Shown here piece after piece: positions 55,121 to 62,530 of a stretch of DNA of 64,000 nt (positions are counted from its first letter, which is position 1; each line of letters begins with the position of its first letter). This DNA is from JBAZLV01 sp964586075 (GTDB lineage: Bacteria > Nitrospirota > UBA9217). Below the pieces are notes generated by a model that was not told where the DNA came from, did no database searches, and worked only from the letters and a program-made list of their open reading frames with translations. Both the position numbers and the translations under genes were made by a program. Where the stretch lies: assembly GCA_964586075.1 (NCBI GenBank), contig CAZPGZ010000001.1, forward strand, positions 1-64,000. The letters are read 5' to 3'.

Positions 55121-56776
55121 CTAGCACACATACGAAATTTGCAGTCTGTCGGCGATTTCCTTGTCATTCACGCCGAGAGCATCGGACATGCCGATGGGAA
55201 GTTCCGTACTTCTGCCGAGCGGCGCAAAAATCTTTTTCAGTTCGACGTCCGCCGCCTTGAACACCTCTACAACACGTTCGGCCACCTTGTCCGGGTCGAG
55301 CCTGCGATAGAGCTTCGGGTCCTGCGTGGTGATGCCTCGCGGACACCTGCCGAGGTTGCAGACATTGCAGCGATTGTATTCATCACCAAAGCAGTCGGCA
55401 ACCGCCTGCATGATGTACTTGCCGACATCAACAGCGGATGCACCGAGCATGATAAGTGCGGCTGCGTTCGCCGCAAGGTGCCCGCGTTTGGCCACGCCGC
55501 CTGCCGCAATAAGCGGGAGCTCGTTCTGCTTTCCGGATTTTACCAGATCCAGATAACAGTCGCGGATATTCGAAGCGATGGGATGTCCCATTTTATCCAT
55601 CGAAACATTGTATGCCGCGCCGGTGCCGCCGTCCTCACCGTCAATGCAAAGCGCCGCCGCATACGGATTGCGGGCAAGATTATTCAGGACCGCCCGGGCC
55701 GTTTTAGTTCCGGATATTTTCGGATAGACCGGCACGCGGAATCCCCATGCCATGGACATGGACTGGATCATCTTTGCGACGGCCTCCTCAATGGAGTACT
55801 TCGTTTGGTGCGTCGGAGGCGACGCCAAATCGACAAACTGCGGAACGCCGCGGATTTTTGCAATCAGGCCGAGAACTTTATAAGCCTGCAGCAGCCCGCC
55901 GTCGCCGGGCTTCGCTCCCTGCCCGTACTTGATCTCGATAGCGCAGGGGTCTTCGATCATGTCCGGAAGCGACCGGATGATTTCGTCCCAGCCAAAATAG
56001 CCTGAGGCGATCTGCAGGATGAAATACTTGAGGTATCTTGATTTCAGAATGCTCGGCGGCAATCCGCCCTCGCCGGTGCACATAACAACCGGCATTCCTT
56101 CAACTTCATTGAGATAGGCAATGCCCATGGCGAGGCCTTCCCACATGGTCGGTGAGAGTGCGCCGATGGACATGCTGCCGATGCGAATCGGATATATTTC
56201 CCGGACTGGGGGAATAAAGGTGGATCCGGCAAAAACGAGTTTGTCTCCTTCGACGTGAAGCGGAAGCTGCTCTGCGGGCAGGTTTCTCCCCAAGAGCGTT
56301 CTGATACGGAATTCGTGTCTTCCTGCGTCCAAGGCAGGGTCGGTCAGCATTGAAATGCGCGTAAATTTCAGTTTGTCGAGCGTCGACTTTGACGGGTCGT
56401 TTCGCCGGCCGCCGCGCATAAAAGGAATCCCGCCTTTGTTCTTGTAGTGATATAGTTTATGCTGGAAATTGTAATCCGGAAAGATGGCTTCTGTCGGGCA
56501 GACAAGAGAGCAGCTGCCGCAGCCGATACAGTAGCGTTCGATATCCGTAACCTGGCGGACAACGTGGGTCAGCCGGCGTGTTACCGTAGGCTCGGGACTT
56601 GCGCCTGCCGAAGACACTACCCGCTGCGTGTAAACAGTGGCTTCAATGGATTTCATGGGGCACACAGCCGTGCACCGGCCGCAACGGGTGCAACGGTCCT
56701 CCCGCCACCGGACAATATAAGGAAGCTCCTTGAGTGAGAGCTGATGGTTTTGATCTAGCCGTGGAGCTGATTCCAT
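55121..56776 (-). CDS. Glutamate synthase FMN-domain subunit with N-terminal ferredoxin
   Basis: A 551-residue protein. Two N-terminal [4Fe-4S] motifs (CTRCGRCTAVCP, CIGCGSCSLVCP) precede the FMN-binding glutamate synthase barrel: MSIGALSPTMWEGLAMG, VMCTGEGGLPPS, EIKYGQGAKPGDGG, CIDGEDGGTGAAYN and the [3Fe-4S] cluster site CNVCNLGRCPRG. It carries the 2-oxoglutarate amination step using ammonia from the amidotransferase subunit. The added ferredoxin suggests reduced ferredoxin, or electrons passed from the oxidoreductase subunit, as donor. Its start overlaps the upstream gene by 22 bases. Confidence 0.92.
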   Translation of the reverse strand: MESAPRLDQNHQLSLKELPYIVRWREDRCTRCGRCTAVCPMKSIEATVYTQRVVSSAGASPEPTVTRRLTHVVRQVTDIERYCIGCGSCSLVCPTEAIFPDYNFQHKLYHYKNKGGIPFMRGGRRNDPSKSTLDKLKFTRISMLTDPALDAGRHEFRIRTLLGRNLPAEQLPLHVEGDKLVFAGSTFIPPVREIYPIRIGSMSIGALSPTMWEGLAMGIAYLNEVEGMPVVMCTGEGGLPPSILKSRYLKYFILQIASGYFGWDEIIRSLPDMIEDPCAIEIKYGQGAKPGDGGLLQAYKVLGLIAKIRGVPQFVDLASPPTHQTKYSIEEAVAKMIQSMSMAWGFRVPVYPKISGTKTARAVLNNLARNPYAAALCIDGEDGGTGAAYNVSMDKMGHPIASNIRDCYLDLVKSGKQNELPLIAAGGVAKRGHLAANAAALIMLGASAVDVGKYIMQAVADCFGDEYNRCNVCNLGRCPRGITTQDPKLYRRLDPDKVAERVVEVFKAADVELKKIFAPLGRSTELPIGMSDALGVNDKEIADRLQISYVC

Positions 56777-57864
56777 ACTGCAACCTCCCGCGCACCAGGC
56801 GCGATGATCACCATGTCGTATTTCATGGGAAAAATATCTTTTGATTTGTCCCGGTCCGGGATAACGCTGTCGACACCGCAGACCTCGGACATGAGTGCAT
56901 ATTTGCCCGGTTTGCAGCCGATCGCTCCGGGCCTAAGTTTTTTTGAATCCTGCACCATAAAAACCGTGCCATCAGGAGTGAATCCGATGACGCAGTTCGG
57001 CCCGTCGATGCAGAGCGGCCGAAGCGATTTTTTGATGAGCCGGAGCGCCGCCGCATCGGAGCGCTGAGTGATCTCGGTGTCTTTCAGCGGCGTAATCACA
57101 TCCTTGTAGTAATGAAGCGGATAGCCGAGCGTTCTGTTCGTATAGTGCAGGATATGGGTGAACACCTCTGAATCGGAATTGTACCCCATGTATCCAGGGT
57201 TGCCGCGGCCCAGGAGAAACTCGCGAATCGGCACAAATGCCGTATTTTCACCGTTTGTCATAGAAGCGTAGCCCTGGATAAAAAACGGATGACAGGCATA
57301 GAGGTCGATTGCATAGTTGGTGTTCTGCCGGCCCTGGGCCAGGACAATTCGCGATTCCAAACCTGATTTTTCAAGGCTGAAAAACTCGGCAACCTGCAGC
57401 GGGTCACCCACTTCCTTGAGGGTAAGAACATCCGGATAGAAGGAAAAGACAAAAAGCGATCCGTCAGACGCGCCCATGTTTCTGAGTTCGAGCCTCGTTT
57501 GCAGAAGCATGTCTTCCTTCTCGCGCTGCGTTTTTTCCTTGTATGCGGCCGGGTAGTCATACACTTTGACGACGTAGTGTCCCCGCCGCTCAATGCCGGG
57601 AATGGTTTTAATGGATGGGGACCAGGAAAAGATGTCCCTGAAGCCGTGCACCTTCGTATACTCATTCAGGTTGCGTAAGCCTTTGTCTGAGCAGATGGCG
57701 GAAAGAATGGGGTATCCCTTGCACTCCTCGAAGGCGCCGCCCAAATCCTTAAGCATCAGGCCGAGCCCTGAGCCGTCGTGTCCTTCCTTCATGGCTTCGA
57801 GCGCCAAAATACTTTCCATGGGAGAAACGTAGTCGCTCGCTGTAATTGCGCTTAAACGGCACAT
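56755..57864 (-). CDS. Glutamate synthase class II glutamine amidotransferase subunit
   Basis: A 369-residue Ntn-type amidotransferase. The nucleophile is Cys2, exposed after removal of Met1 (MCRLSAITAS). Conserved segments include ALEAMKEGHDGSGLGLML, CHPFFIQGYASMTNGENTAF and YMGYNSDSEVF. In archaeal-type split glutamate synthase this subunit frees ammonia from glutamine. It is the first gene of the three-gene operon; the start codon lies after a long leader with several hairpins. Confidence 0.88.
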   Translation of the reverse strand: MCRLSAITASDYVSPMESILALEAMKEGHDGSGLGLMLKDLGGAFEECKGYPILSAICSDKGLRNLNEYTKVHGFRDIFSWSPSIKTIPGIERRGHYVVKVYDYPAAYKEKTQREKEDMLLQTRLELRNMGASDGSLFVFSFYPDVLTLKEVGDPLQVAEFFSLEKSGLESRIVLAQGRQNTNYAIDLYACHPFFIQGYASMTNGENTAFVPIREFLLGRGNPGYMGYNSDSEVFTHILHYTNRTLGYPLHYYKDVITPLKDTEITQRSDAAALRLIKKSLRPLCIDGPNCVIGFTPDGTVFMVQDSKKLRPGAIGCKPGKYALMSEVCGVDSVIPDRDKSKDIFPMKYDMVIIAPGAREVAVWNQLHG

Positions 57865-58113
57865 ATGATTGCTCCTGAGTGAAATCTAAACCGGCAAGGC
57901 AAATTTCAAATGCTTATAAAAACGGTCAATCCTGACCTCCAGACAACCGAGACGGTTGCTGTTGATGAAAGACAACGGTGACTTTTGATGTAGCCTTGTC
58001 CTTGGATTTTTTCGGCTATGGCTGTTTGCCACGTGCTGTTAAGATTTTTGCTGCCAGGCGGGATCGCGTTCTCGAACTGACAACCGGTTGCCCGTCAGCA
58101 TGGCAACCATGAT

Positions 58114-58137
58114 AAAAATCCCCTCTAGTGAGGGGAT
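58114..58137 (-). terminator. Terminator-like hairpin in the glutamate synthase leader
   Basis: Minus strand: ATCCCCTC, loop ACTA, GAGGGGAT, then five T residues. It sits about 250 bases before the first gene, the position of a leader attenuator. Confidence 0.6.
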
Positions 58138-58141
58138 CTTG

Positions 58142-58167
58142 AACGGCAATCTATTGCCGTTTTTTTT
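58142..58167 (+). terminator. Plus-strand intrinsic terminator in the glutamate synthase leader
   Basis: AACGGCAAT, two-base loop, ATTGCCGTT, followed by eight T residues on the plus strand. No plus-strand gene ends here, so it may end an unannotated small or antisense RNA covering the hairpins upstream of it. Confidence 0.6.
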
Positions 58168-58292
58168 AACATACACCCGTGTCTTCTTTCCGTCAAGTAA
58201 AAAGTACTAGAAGCATGGCATCCACTCGCGGAAATCCCGCATATTCCCGCTCCGGCACGTGTTCGGTAAAAGTCGTATACAATCAATTTGTA

Positions 58293-58308
58293 GTTCCAGA
58301 TCAGGAAC
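58293..58308. promoter_or_regulatory. Palindrome GTTCC-N6-GGAAC, candidate operator
   Basis: Perfect 5-bp arms around AGATCA, between the NrpR-like regulator gene and the glutamate synthase operon. Methanogen NrpR sites are described as GGAA-N6-TTCC, the same bases in the other arrangement, so the link to the regulator is a guess. Confidence 0.35.
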
Positions 58309-58420
58309 AGGCCTAGTTAAGAAATACTTAATTTCAGACATCAAATACTTTCGCTTTATTTAATTGTAGCATAAAAATATTGCAATCTTATGGTTTTTAC
58401 GGAGGCATTGAAGGAAGAAG

Positions 58421-59410
58421 CTATCGCATGAAATCCTGCACAGCCTCTGAAAAGGGAGAGAGACGGGAATAATCAAATAGAGTCGATGTGGCCTTGCTTT
58501 CTGTGGGAATGCCATGTTCTTCCAGTACTGCCACTGGATTCAGTCCGCCGACAATAACGATGCCCACCTTGTCGATTCCCACAGGCACTTCGAGCAGCGG
58601 TTTGTTCGGGCAGCCAATAAGCAAAATGCCACGCATCCCGCGATCTTCCATTGCTCGGGCGAGTTTTTTTGCTTTTTCGAGACATACCACGGGTATTTCC
58701 CGGAAACTCGCAAGGATTTTTCCGGAACGTCCGGCAACAGCGCTGGTCACCGCTGTCATCCCGCTTTTAATAAATATTTCAATCGGATCAAGAGAGGAAC
58801 CTGCGTAGCTGATTAGAGACAGGAACCGCCGCGGTTTTCCATCCACCGTCTCAACGACTCCTGCAAAACGTGACGTAAGGGGAATTCCAGCTTTGAGAAA
58901 AATCCCGTTGATCGTAACGCTGCACATTGTGCCCAGCCCCACCATCCCTTTGGGGACAATGTTGTCGCCGATTTTTTCCCCCGCCGCTGCCAGAATCATC
59001 CGGTCGCTCATCACATACGGCGAGGAGATGACCGGCTTGATCAGATTTAATGCGCGCCGCAGTTTATTCTCCGGGAAAAAAGAGCAATTGAGGATCACGC
59101 TTCCTTCGAGTGACGACATATCCAGAGTCATCAGATAGGAAAGTGTTTCAATTCTGCTGATCACAAATCCGATTCTGCCCGAAACAAAAGAATGTCTGAG
59201 TTCTTCCATTCCCTGCTCCGTGATCTTCCGCCCTGTTTTGCCATAAACCTTGGTATAGCCTCGTTTGTCAAGTATCTTTAAATAATACCGGACCGTTCGC
59301 TCGGTAAGATCTACCCCGTGCAGCGTCAATTGTTTTGACAGCTCACGAGAACCGACTACAGTCTGATATTGATTCAGTATGGCGAGGATTGCGCGCTGGG
59401 CTTTGTTCAT
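58421..59410 (-). CDS. NrpR-like transcriptional regulator (winged helix plus DUF128 domain)
   Basis: A 329-residue protein. The N-terminal winged helix (about 5-70) contains GSRELSKQLTLHGVDLTERTVRYYLKIL, and a single NrpR/DUF128 domain (about 80-310) follows with GMVGLGTMCSVTINGIFLKAGIPLTSRFAGVVE. NrpR represses nitrogen genes in methanogens and is relieved by 2-oxoglutarate. Here it lies between gdhA and the glutamate synthase operon, all on one strand, which makes control of ammonia assimilation very likely. Archaeal NrpR often has two DUF128 copies; this one has one. GGAG precedes the ATG. Confidence 0.88.
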   Translation of the reverse strand: MNKAQRAILAILNQYQTVVGSRELSKQLTLHGVDLTERTVRYYLKILDKRGYTKVYGKTGRKITEQGMEELRHSFVSGRIGFVISRIETLSYLMTLDMSSLEGSVILNCSFFPENKLRRALNLIKPVISSPYVMSDRMILAAAGEKIGDNIVPKGMVGLGTMCSVTINGIFLKAGIPLTSRFAGVVETVDGKPRRFLSLISYAGSSLDPIEIFIKSGMTAVTSAVAGRSGKILASFREIPVVCLEKAKKLARAMEDRGMRGILLIGCPNKPLLEVPVGIDKVGIVIVGGLNPVAVLEEHGIPTESKATSTLFDYSRLSPFSEAVQDFMR

Positions 59411-59440
59411 GTCTGTTTCTCCTGGAACACAGTTTCAATA

Positions 59441-59480
59441 AAAACTGCAGGAGCTATTCTGCATGCAGAATAGCTCCTGC
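59441..59480 (-). terminator. Intrinsic terminator after gdhA
   Basis: A perfect 34-base palindrome (17-bp arms starting GCAGGAGCTATTCTGCA) at 59447-59480, followed on the minus strand by AGTTTTTATT. It ends 30 bases before the NrpR-like gene. Confidence 0.82.
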
Positions 59481-59519
59481 GAACCCATAACTTCAACCTT
59501 TTTGTTGCATCAGAATATG

Positions 59520-60770
59520 CTATACCCAGCCACGAAGTTTCATCGCTTCGACAACGCGCTGAACCGCAACAACATACGCGGCCTGCCGCATGTTGATCTT
59601 GTACATCTTCGAAGCAGCCACAACCGCATGGTATGCCGTTTTCATTTTCAGATCAAGCTTTTCTTGTACTTCTTTTTCCGTCCAGTAATGCTGGTAGAAG
59701 TTCTGAACCATTTCAAAATAAGACACGGTCACGCCTCCTGCATTGCACAGGAAATCCGGTATCACGTGAACACCTTTTTTGTACAGGATATCGTCTGCTT
59801 CCGGAGTCGTCGGTCCATTTGCCAGTTCCGCGCTTATTTTCGCTTTGATATTTCCCGCATTTTTCTCCGTAATCACGTTTTCCAGCGCTGACGGTATAAG
59901 AATGTCAACCGGCAGTTCCAGAAGTGCTTCATTGGAAATAGGCTTTGCTCCCGGGAAACCAACCACGGAGCCGGTTTTTTTCTTATACTCGTTCACCGCC
60001 TCCGGATCGAGCCCCGCTTCATCCATGATTCCGCCCTTGCTGTCTGAAACCGCTATTGTCTTGCATCCGAACAATGATTTTCCGAGAGCGGCGGCGAAAT
60101 AGCCGGCATTGCCGTACCCTTGCACCGCAATCTTGGCTTTTGAAAGCTCAATTCCCAGGATCTGCGCCGCTTCTCTTATGGTGTACCAGCCACCGCGCGC
60201 TGTCGCGTCGCCTCTGCCCAGCGATCCGCCCAGCATGATAGGTTTGCCCGTGATCAGACCGAACTGATTTTTCCCCTGCATTTTGGAGTATTCATCCATT
60301 ATCCAAGTCATGATCTGGGGTGTGGTATATACATCCGGAGCCGGAACGTCCTGTTCGGGGCCCCAGAAATCAGGGCCGATCGCCCGCGCATATCCACGGC
60401 TGAGCCGCTCGAGTTCTCCCTGGGACAGGTTTTTTGGATCACAGACGATGCCGCCCTTTCCCCCGCCAAGCGGAATATCAACGACCGCTGTTTTCCAGGT
60501 CATCCATGCCGCAAGAGCACGCACGGTGTCGATTGTTTCATCGGGATGGAACCTGATTCCACCCTTCGTCGGCCCGCGTGAATCGTTGTACTGGACCCGG
60601 AATCCGTCGAAAACCTGCGTCTCGCCGTTGTCCATCCTTACCGGAATGGAAACATGAAGCTCTCTCATGGGGCGCTTCAACATTTCATGTGTTCCTTTGT
60701 CAAATTTCAAAATTCTTGCGCAGTCTTCAAGCTGTTTGTGAACGATTTTAAATGGATTAAGCTCTGCCAT
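59520..60770 (-). CDS. gdhA: Glutamate dehydrogenase
   Basis: A 416-residue hexameric-type Glu/Leu/Phe/Val dehydrogenase. The substrate region is GPTKGGIRFHP, the catalytic lysine lies in MTWKTAVVDIPLGGGKGGIVCDPK, and the nucleotide fold has VQGYGNAGYFAA. It interconverts 2-oxoglutarate plus ammonia and glutamate. Length and the PEQDVPAPDVYT segment match the NAD(P)-type enzymes of archaea and anaerobic bacteria. AAGGAG lies eight bases before the ATG. The gene ends at a strong terminator, followed by the NrpR-like regulator, so it probably serves the same nitrogen network. Confidence 0.96.
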   Translation of the reverse strand: MAELNPFKIVHKQLEDCARILKFDKGTHEMLKRPMRELHVSIPVRMDNGETQVFDGFRVQYNDSRGPTKGGIRFHPDETIDTVRALAAWMTWKTAVVDIPLGGGKGGIVCDPKNLSQGELERLSRGYARAIGPDFWGPEQDVPAPDVYTTPQIMTWIMDEYSKMQGKNQFGLITGKPIMLGGSLGRGDATARGGWYTIREAAQILGIELSKAKIAVQGYGNAGYFAAALGKSLFGCKTIAVSDSKGGIMDEAGLDPEAVNEYKKKTGSVVGFPGAKPISNEALLELPVDILIPSALENVITEKNAGNIKAKISAELANGPTTPEADDILYKKGVHVIPDFLCNAGGVTVSYFEMVQNFYQHYWTEKEVQEKLDLKMKTAYHAVVAASKMYKINMRQAAYVVAVQRVVEAMKLRGWV

Positions 60771-61019
60771 GTTCTTTTCTCCTTTTGTTTTTTATCGTAT
60801 TTCTTGCACAAATAGTTAGTATGTGGACATCTGATGCAATCATTTTTCTATTCCGACATTGCCCCCTCCTTTAAGTAATAATGAATTTTACCTTTTAAAA
60901 ATTCAGCAATAATTAATCATGAAGACAAAAAAAATCCCTTGTTTTTCATATTGCAAAAATTACGTGCTGATGCAAGCTGCAAGAGTGCCTGAAAAAAAAT
61001 AATCATCCTGACAAAAGCA

Positions 61020-62294
61020 CTACCAAACAACGAGCACGCGCGCCTCACCACCCCCTTCGTTTTTCCAATATGTGGGAAACGAATCTCTGAGATGAAGCAT
61101 GTCCCCCGGTGCAATTCGTTCCTGGCGTCCGGCAACCGTTACCAGAAGAGCTCCTTCCATAACATAGAGTAACTCTTCTTCTGCATGATGAAAAAAATGA
61201 CCTTGTATTTCAGCGTAGGGCGGAAGCACGACGATGCGCACGGAATATTTTCTGCTGCCCAGTGCCTGATATATTTTTGCCTGACCATCAAGCGCGGGAA
61301 TGCGGGAAAAAATTGTTTCTTTTTTCAGCAGCCAACTGGCAGACTCGCCGAGGTCGCCTTTCAGAAAGTGGCCGGGAGAAATGCCGAGCGCCCTGCAGAT
61401 CTGTACGTAGGTGCTGAGCGACGGGCTTACCTGGTCGTTCTCAAGTTGCGATACAAAGCTGGGTGTGAGCCCCACCTTGTCTGCAAGCTCCTTCTGGTTC
61501 ATTCCGATCCGGAGACGCTCCTCTTTCAGCTTCCCGCCGATATCGGTTGTGGGCTCCTTGCGGGGAGCCGTCAGCGTCACCACATCATCCTTGACCTCGT
61601 ATTGATGGGGTTTAAACGCTTCCCGGTCTTCCCTGCCCTCAAGCTTCAGCGCTTTCAGGAAAAGGCTATTCTTTCGCTTCGAAAGATCAAACACAACTTG
61701 CGTAATGTGCCGCAGGTTTGCCTTGAACCGGGGGCTGTGCGCTTCTTTTTCAAGCATCCAGTATGCAACTGTGCCGAGATCGTAGAGCCGAGGGCACATG
61801 TAGGTGAAAAACCGGTGAGTCTCATCCTCGTCCCCCCAGAGGTCCTGCATGCCGGTAAGGCTGTCAAAGACGTACCGTGCACCCTGCGGGAGTTTGTCCT
61901 CGATGGCGTTCAGCGTCACCGTGAACCGGTTGATGTTCCGCGGGTCTTCAATCCGCACGACACCGGTGCACGGCTTTTCATAGAATTTGAGGAACGTATT
62001 GTCGTTCTTTCCTTTGCCCGATGTGAAGCAGTCGATCAGGGTAAAGTGTTCGAATGTAGAAATTTTTCCGAGCTCGTTCAACACGGTCTGGGGAGACCGG
62101 TTGAAGCTGACGTAAATCACCATCTGGGAATCTTTGAGCGACTGCGAGATGAAGCTCCGGATAAAAGTACCGGACAAGGTCCCGGCATCCACCTCCCAGA
62201 CGACATTGTCGCCGATGGAGAATTCATTAATCAAGGAGTCGAGACTGGTCGATCCTGAGGATATTTTCTTCGGTAAAGGATTGCCGTTTGTCAT
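61020..62294 (-). CDS. KaiC-like pseudo-ATPase fused to HTH and cupin domains
   Basis: A 424-residue protein. Residues 1-230 follow the RecA/KaiC fold (SGSTSLDSLINEFSIG, Walker B-like ARYVFDSLTGM), but the Walker A loop GxxGxGKT is replaced by GDNVVWEVDAGTLSG, so ATP hydrolysis is doubtful. An XRE-type HTH follows (about 250-305, KELADKVGLTPSFVSQLENDQVSPSLS), then a cupin (340-424, HHAEEELLYVMEGALLVTVAG). HTH-cupin proteins usually bind DNA in response to a small ligand. It is transcribed divergently from the gene at 62531, whose product has the same unusual N-terminus; the two probably work together. Confidence 0.85.
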   Translation of the reverse strand: MTNGNPLPKKISSGSTSLDSLINEFSIGDNVVWEVDAGTLSGTFIRSFISQSLKDSQMVIYVSFNRSPQTVLNELGKISTFEHFTLIDCFTSGKGKNDNTFLKFYEKPCTGVVRIEDPRNINRFTVTLNAIEDKLPQGARYVFDSLTGMQDLWGDEDETHRFFTYMCPRLYDLGTVAYWMLEKEAHSPRFKANLRHITQVVFDLSKRKNSLFLKALKLEGREDREAFKPHQYEVKDDVVTLTAPRKEPTTDIGGKLKEERLRIGMNQKELADKVGLTPSFVSQLENDQVSPSLSTYVQICRALGISPGHFLKGDLGESASWLLKKETIFSRIPALDGQAKIYQALGSRKYSVRIVVLPPYAEIQGHFFHHAEEELLYVMEGALLVTVAGRQERIAPGDMLHLRDSFPTYWKNEGGGEARVLVVW

Positions 62295-62332
62295 AGGTTT
62301 TGGTAGGCAAATGATTGCCGATGCCGAGACGC

Positions 62333-62361
62333 ATTGTTGCTCATTTTTTTAACGCTGTCAA
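62333..62361 (-). promoter_or_regulatory. Promoter for the KaiC-HTH-cupin gene
   Basis: Minus strand: TTGACA, 17 bases, AACAAT, about 33 bases before the start codon. The minus-10 matches four of six bases. Confidence 0.55.
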
Positions 62362-62467
62362 GAAGATTCTCGGACGAATTCGGCACATTACGGGCAAGTT
62401 GCTTTCCTCGGAAAAATCACGATTTTATCTGAATTCAGAACAAGATATCCTCCGTTTCACCTTGCAT

Positions 62468-62495
62468 TTTACGGTAATCTGTACTATGGTACAAT
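62468..62495 (+). promoter_or_regulatory. Promoter for the KaiC-like/PEP-binding gene
   Basis: TTTACG, 16 bases, TACAAT on the plus strand. Transcription would start near 62502, leaving a very short leader. Confidence 0.5.
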
Positions 62496-62530
62496 AAAGA
62501 CCAAAAATTCCAAAAATGAGTAATCCCGCA

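Larger units (their letters stand above)
57865..58420 (-). promoter_or_regulatory. Long hairpin-rich leader/promoter region of the glutamate synthase operon
   Basis: No gene is seen in these 556 bases. Inverted repeats are packed in it: CAACCG/CGGTTG (57944-57958), GGTTGCC/GGCAACC (58086-58108), ATCCCCTC/GAGGGGAT (58118-58137) and AACGGCAAT/ATTGCCGTT (58142-58161). The GGCAA and TTGCC stretches of different hairpins could pair with one another, so alternative folds are possible. Together with the palindrome at 58293 this suggests transcription control plus an attenuation or riboswitch-like leader. I match it to no known riboswitch class. Confidence 0.5.
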
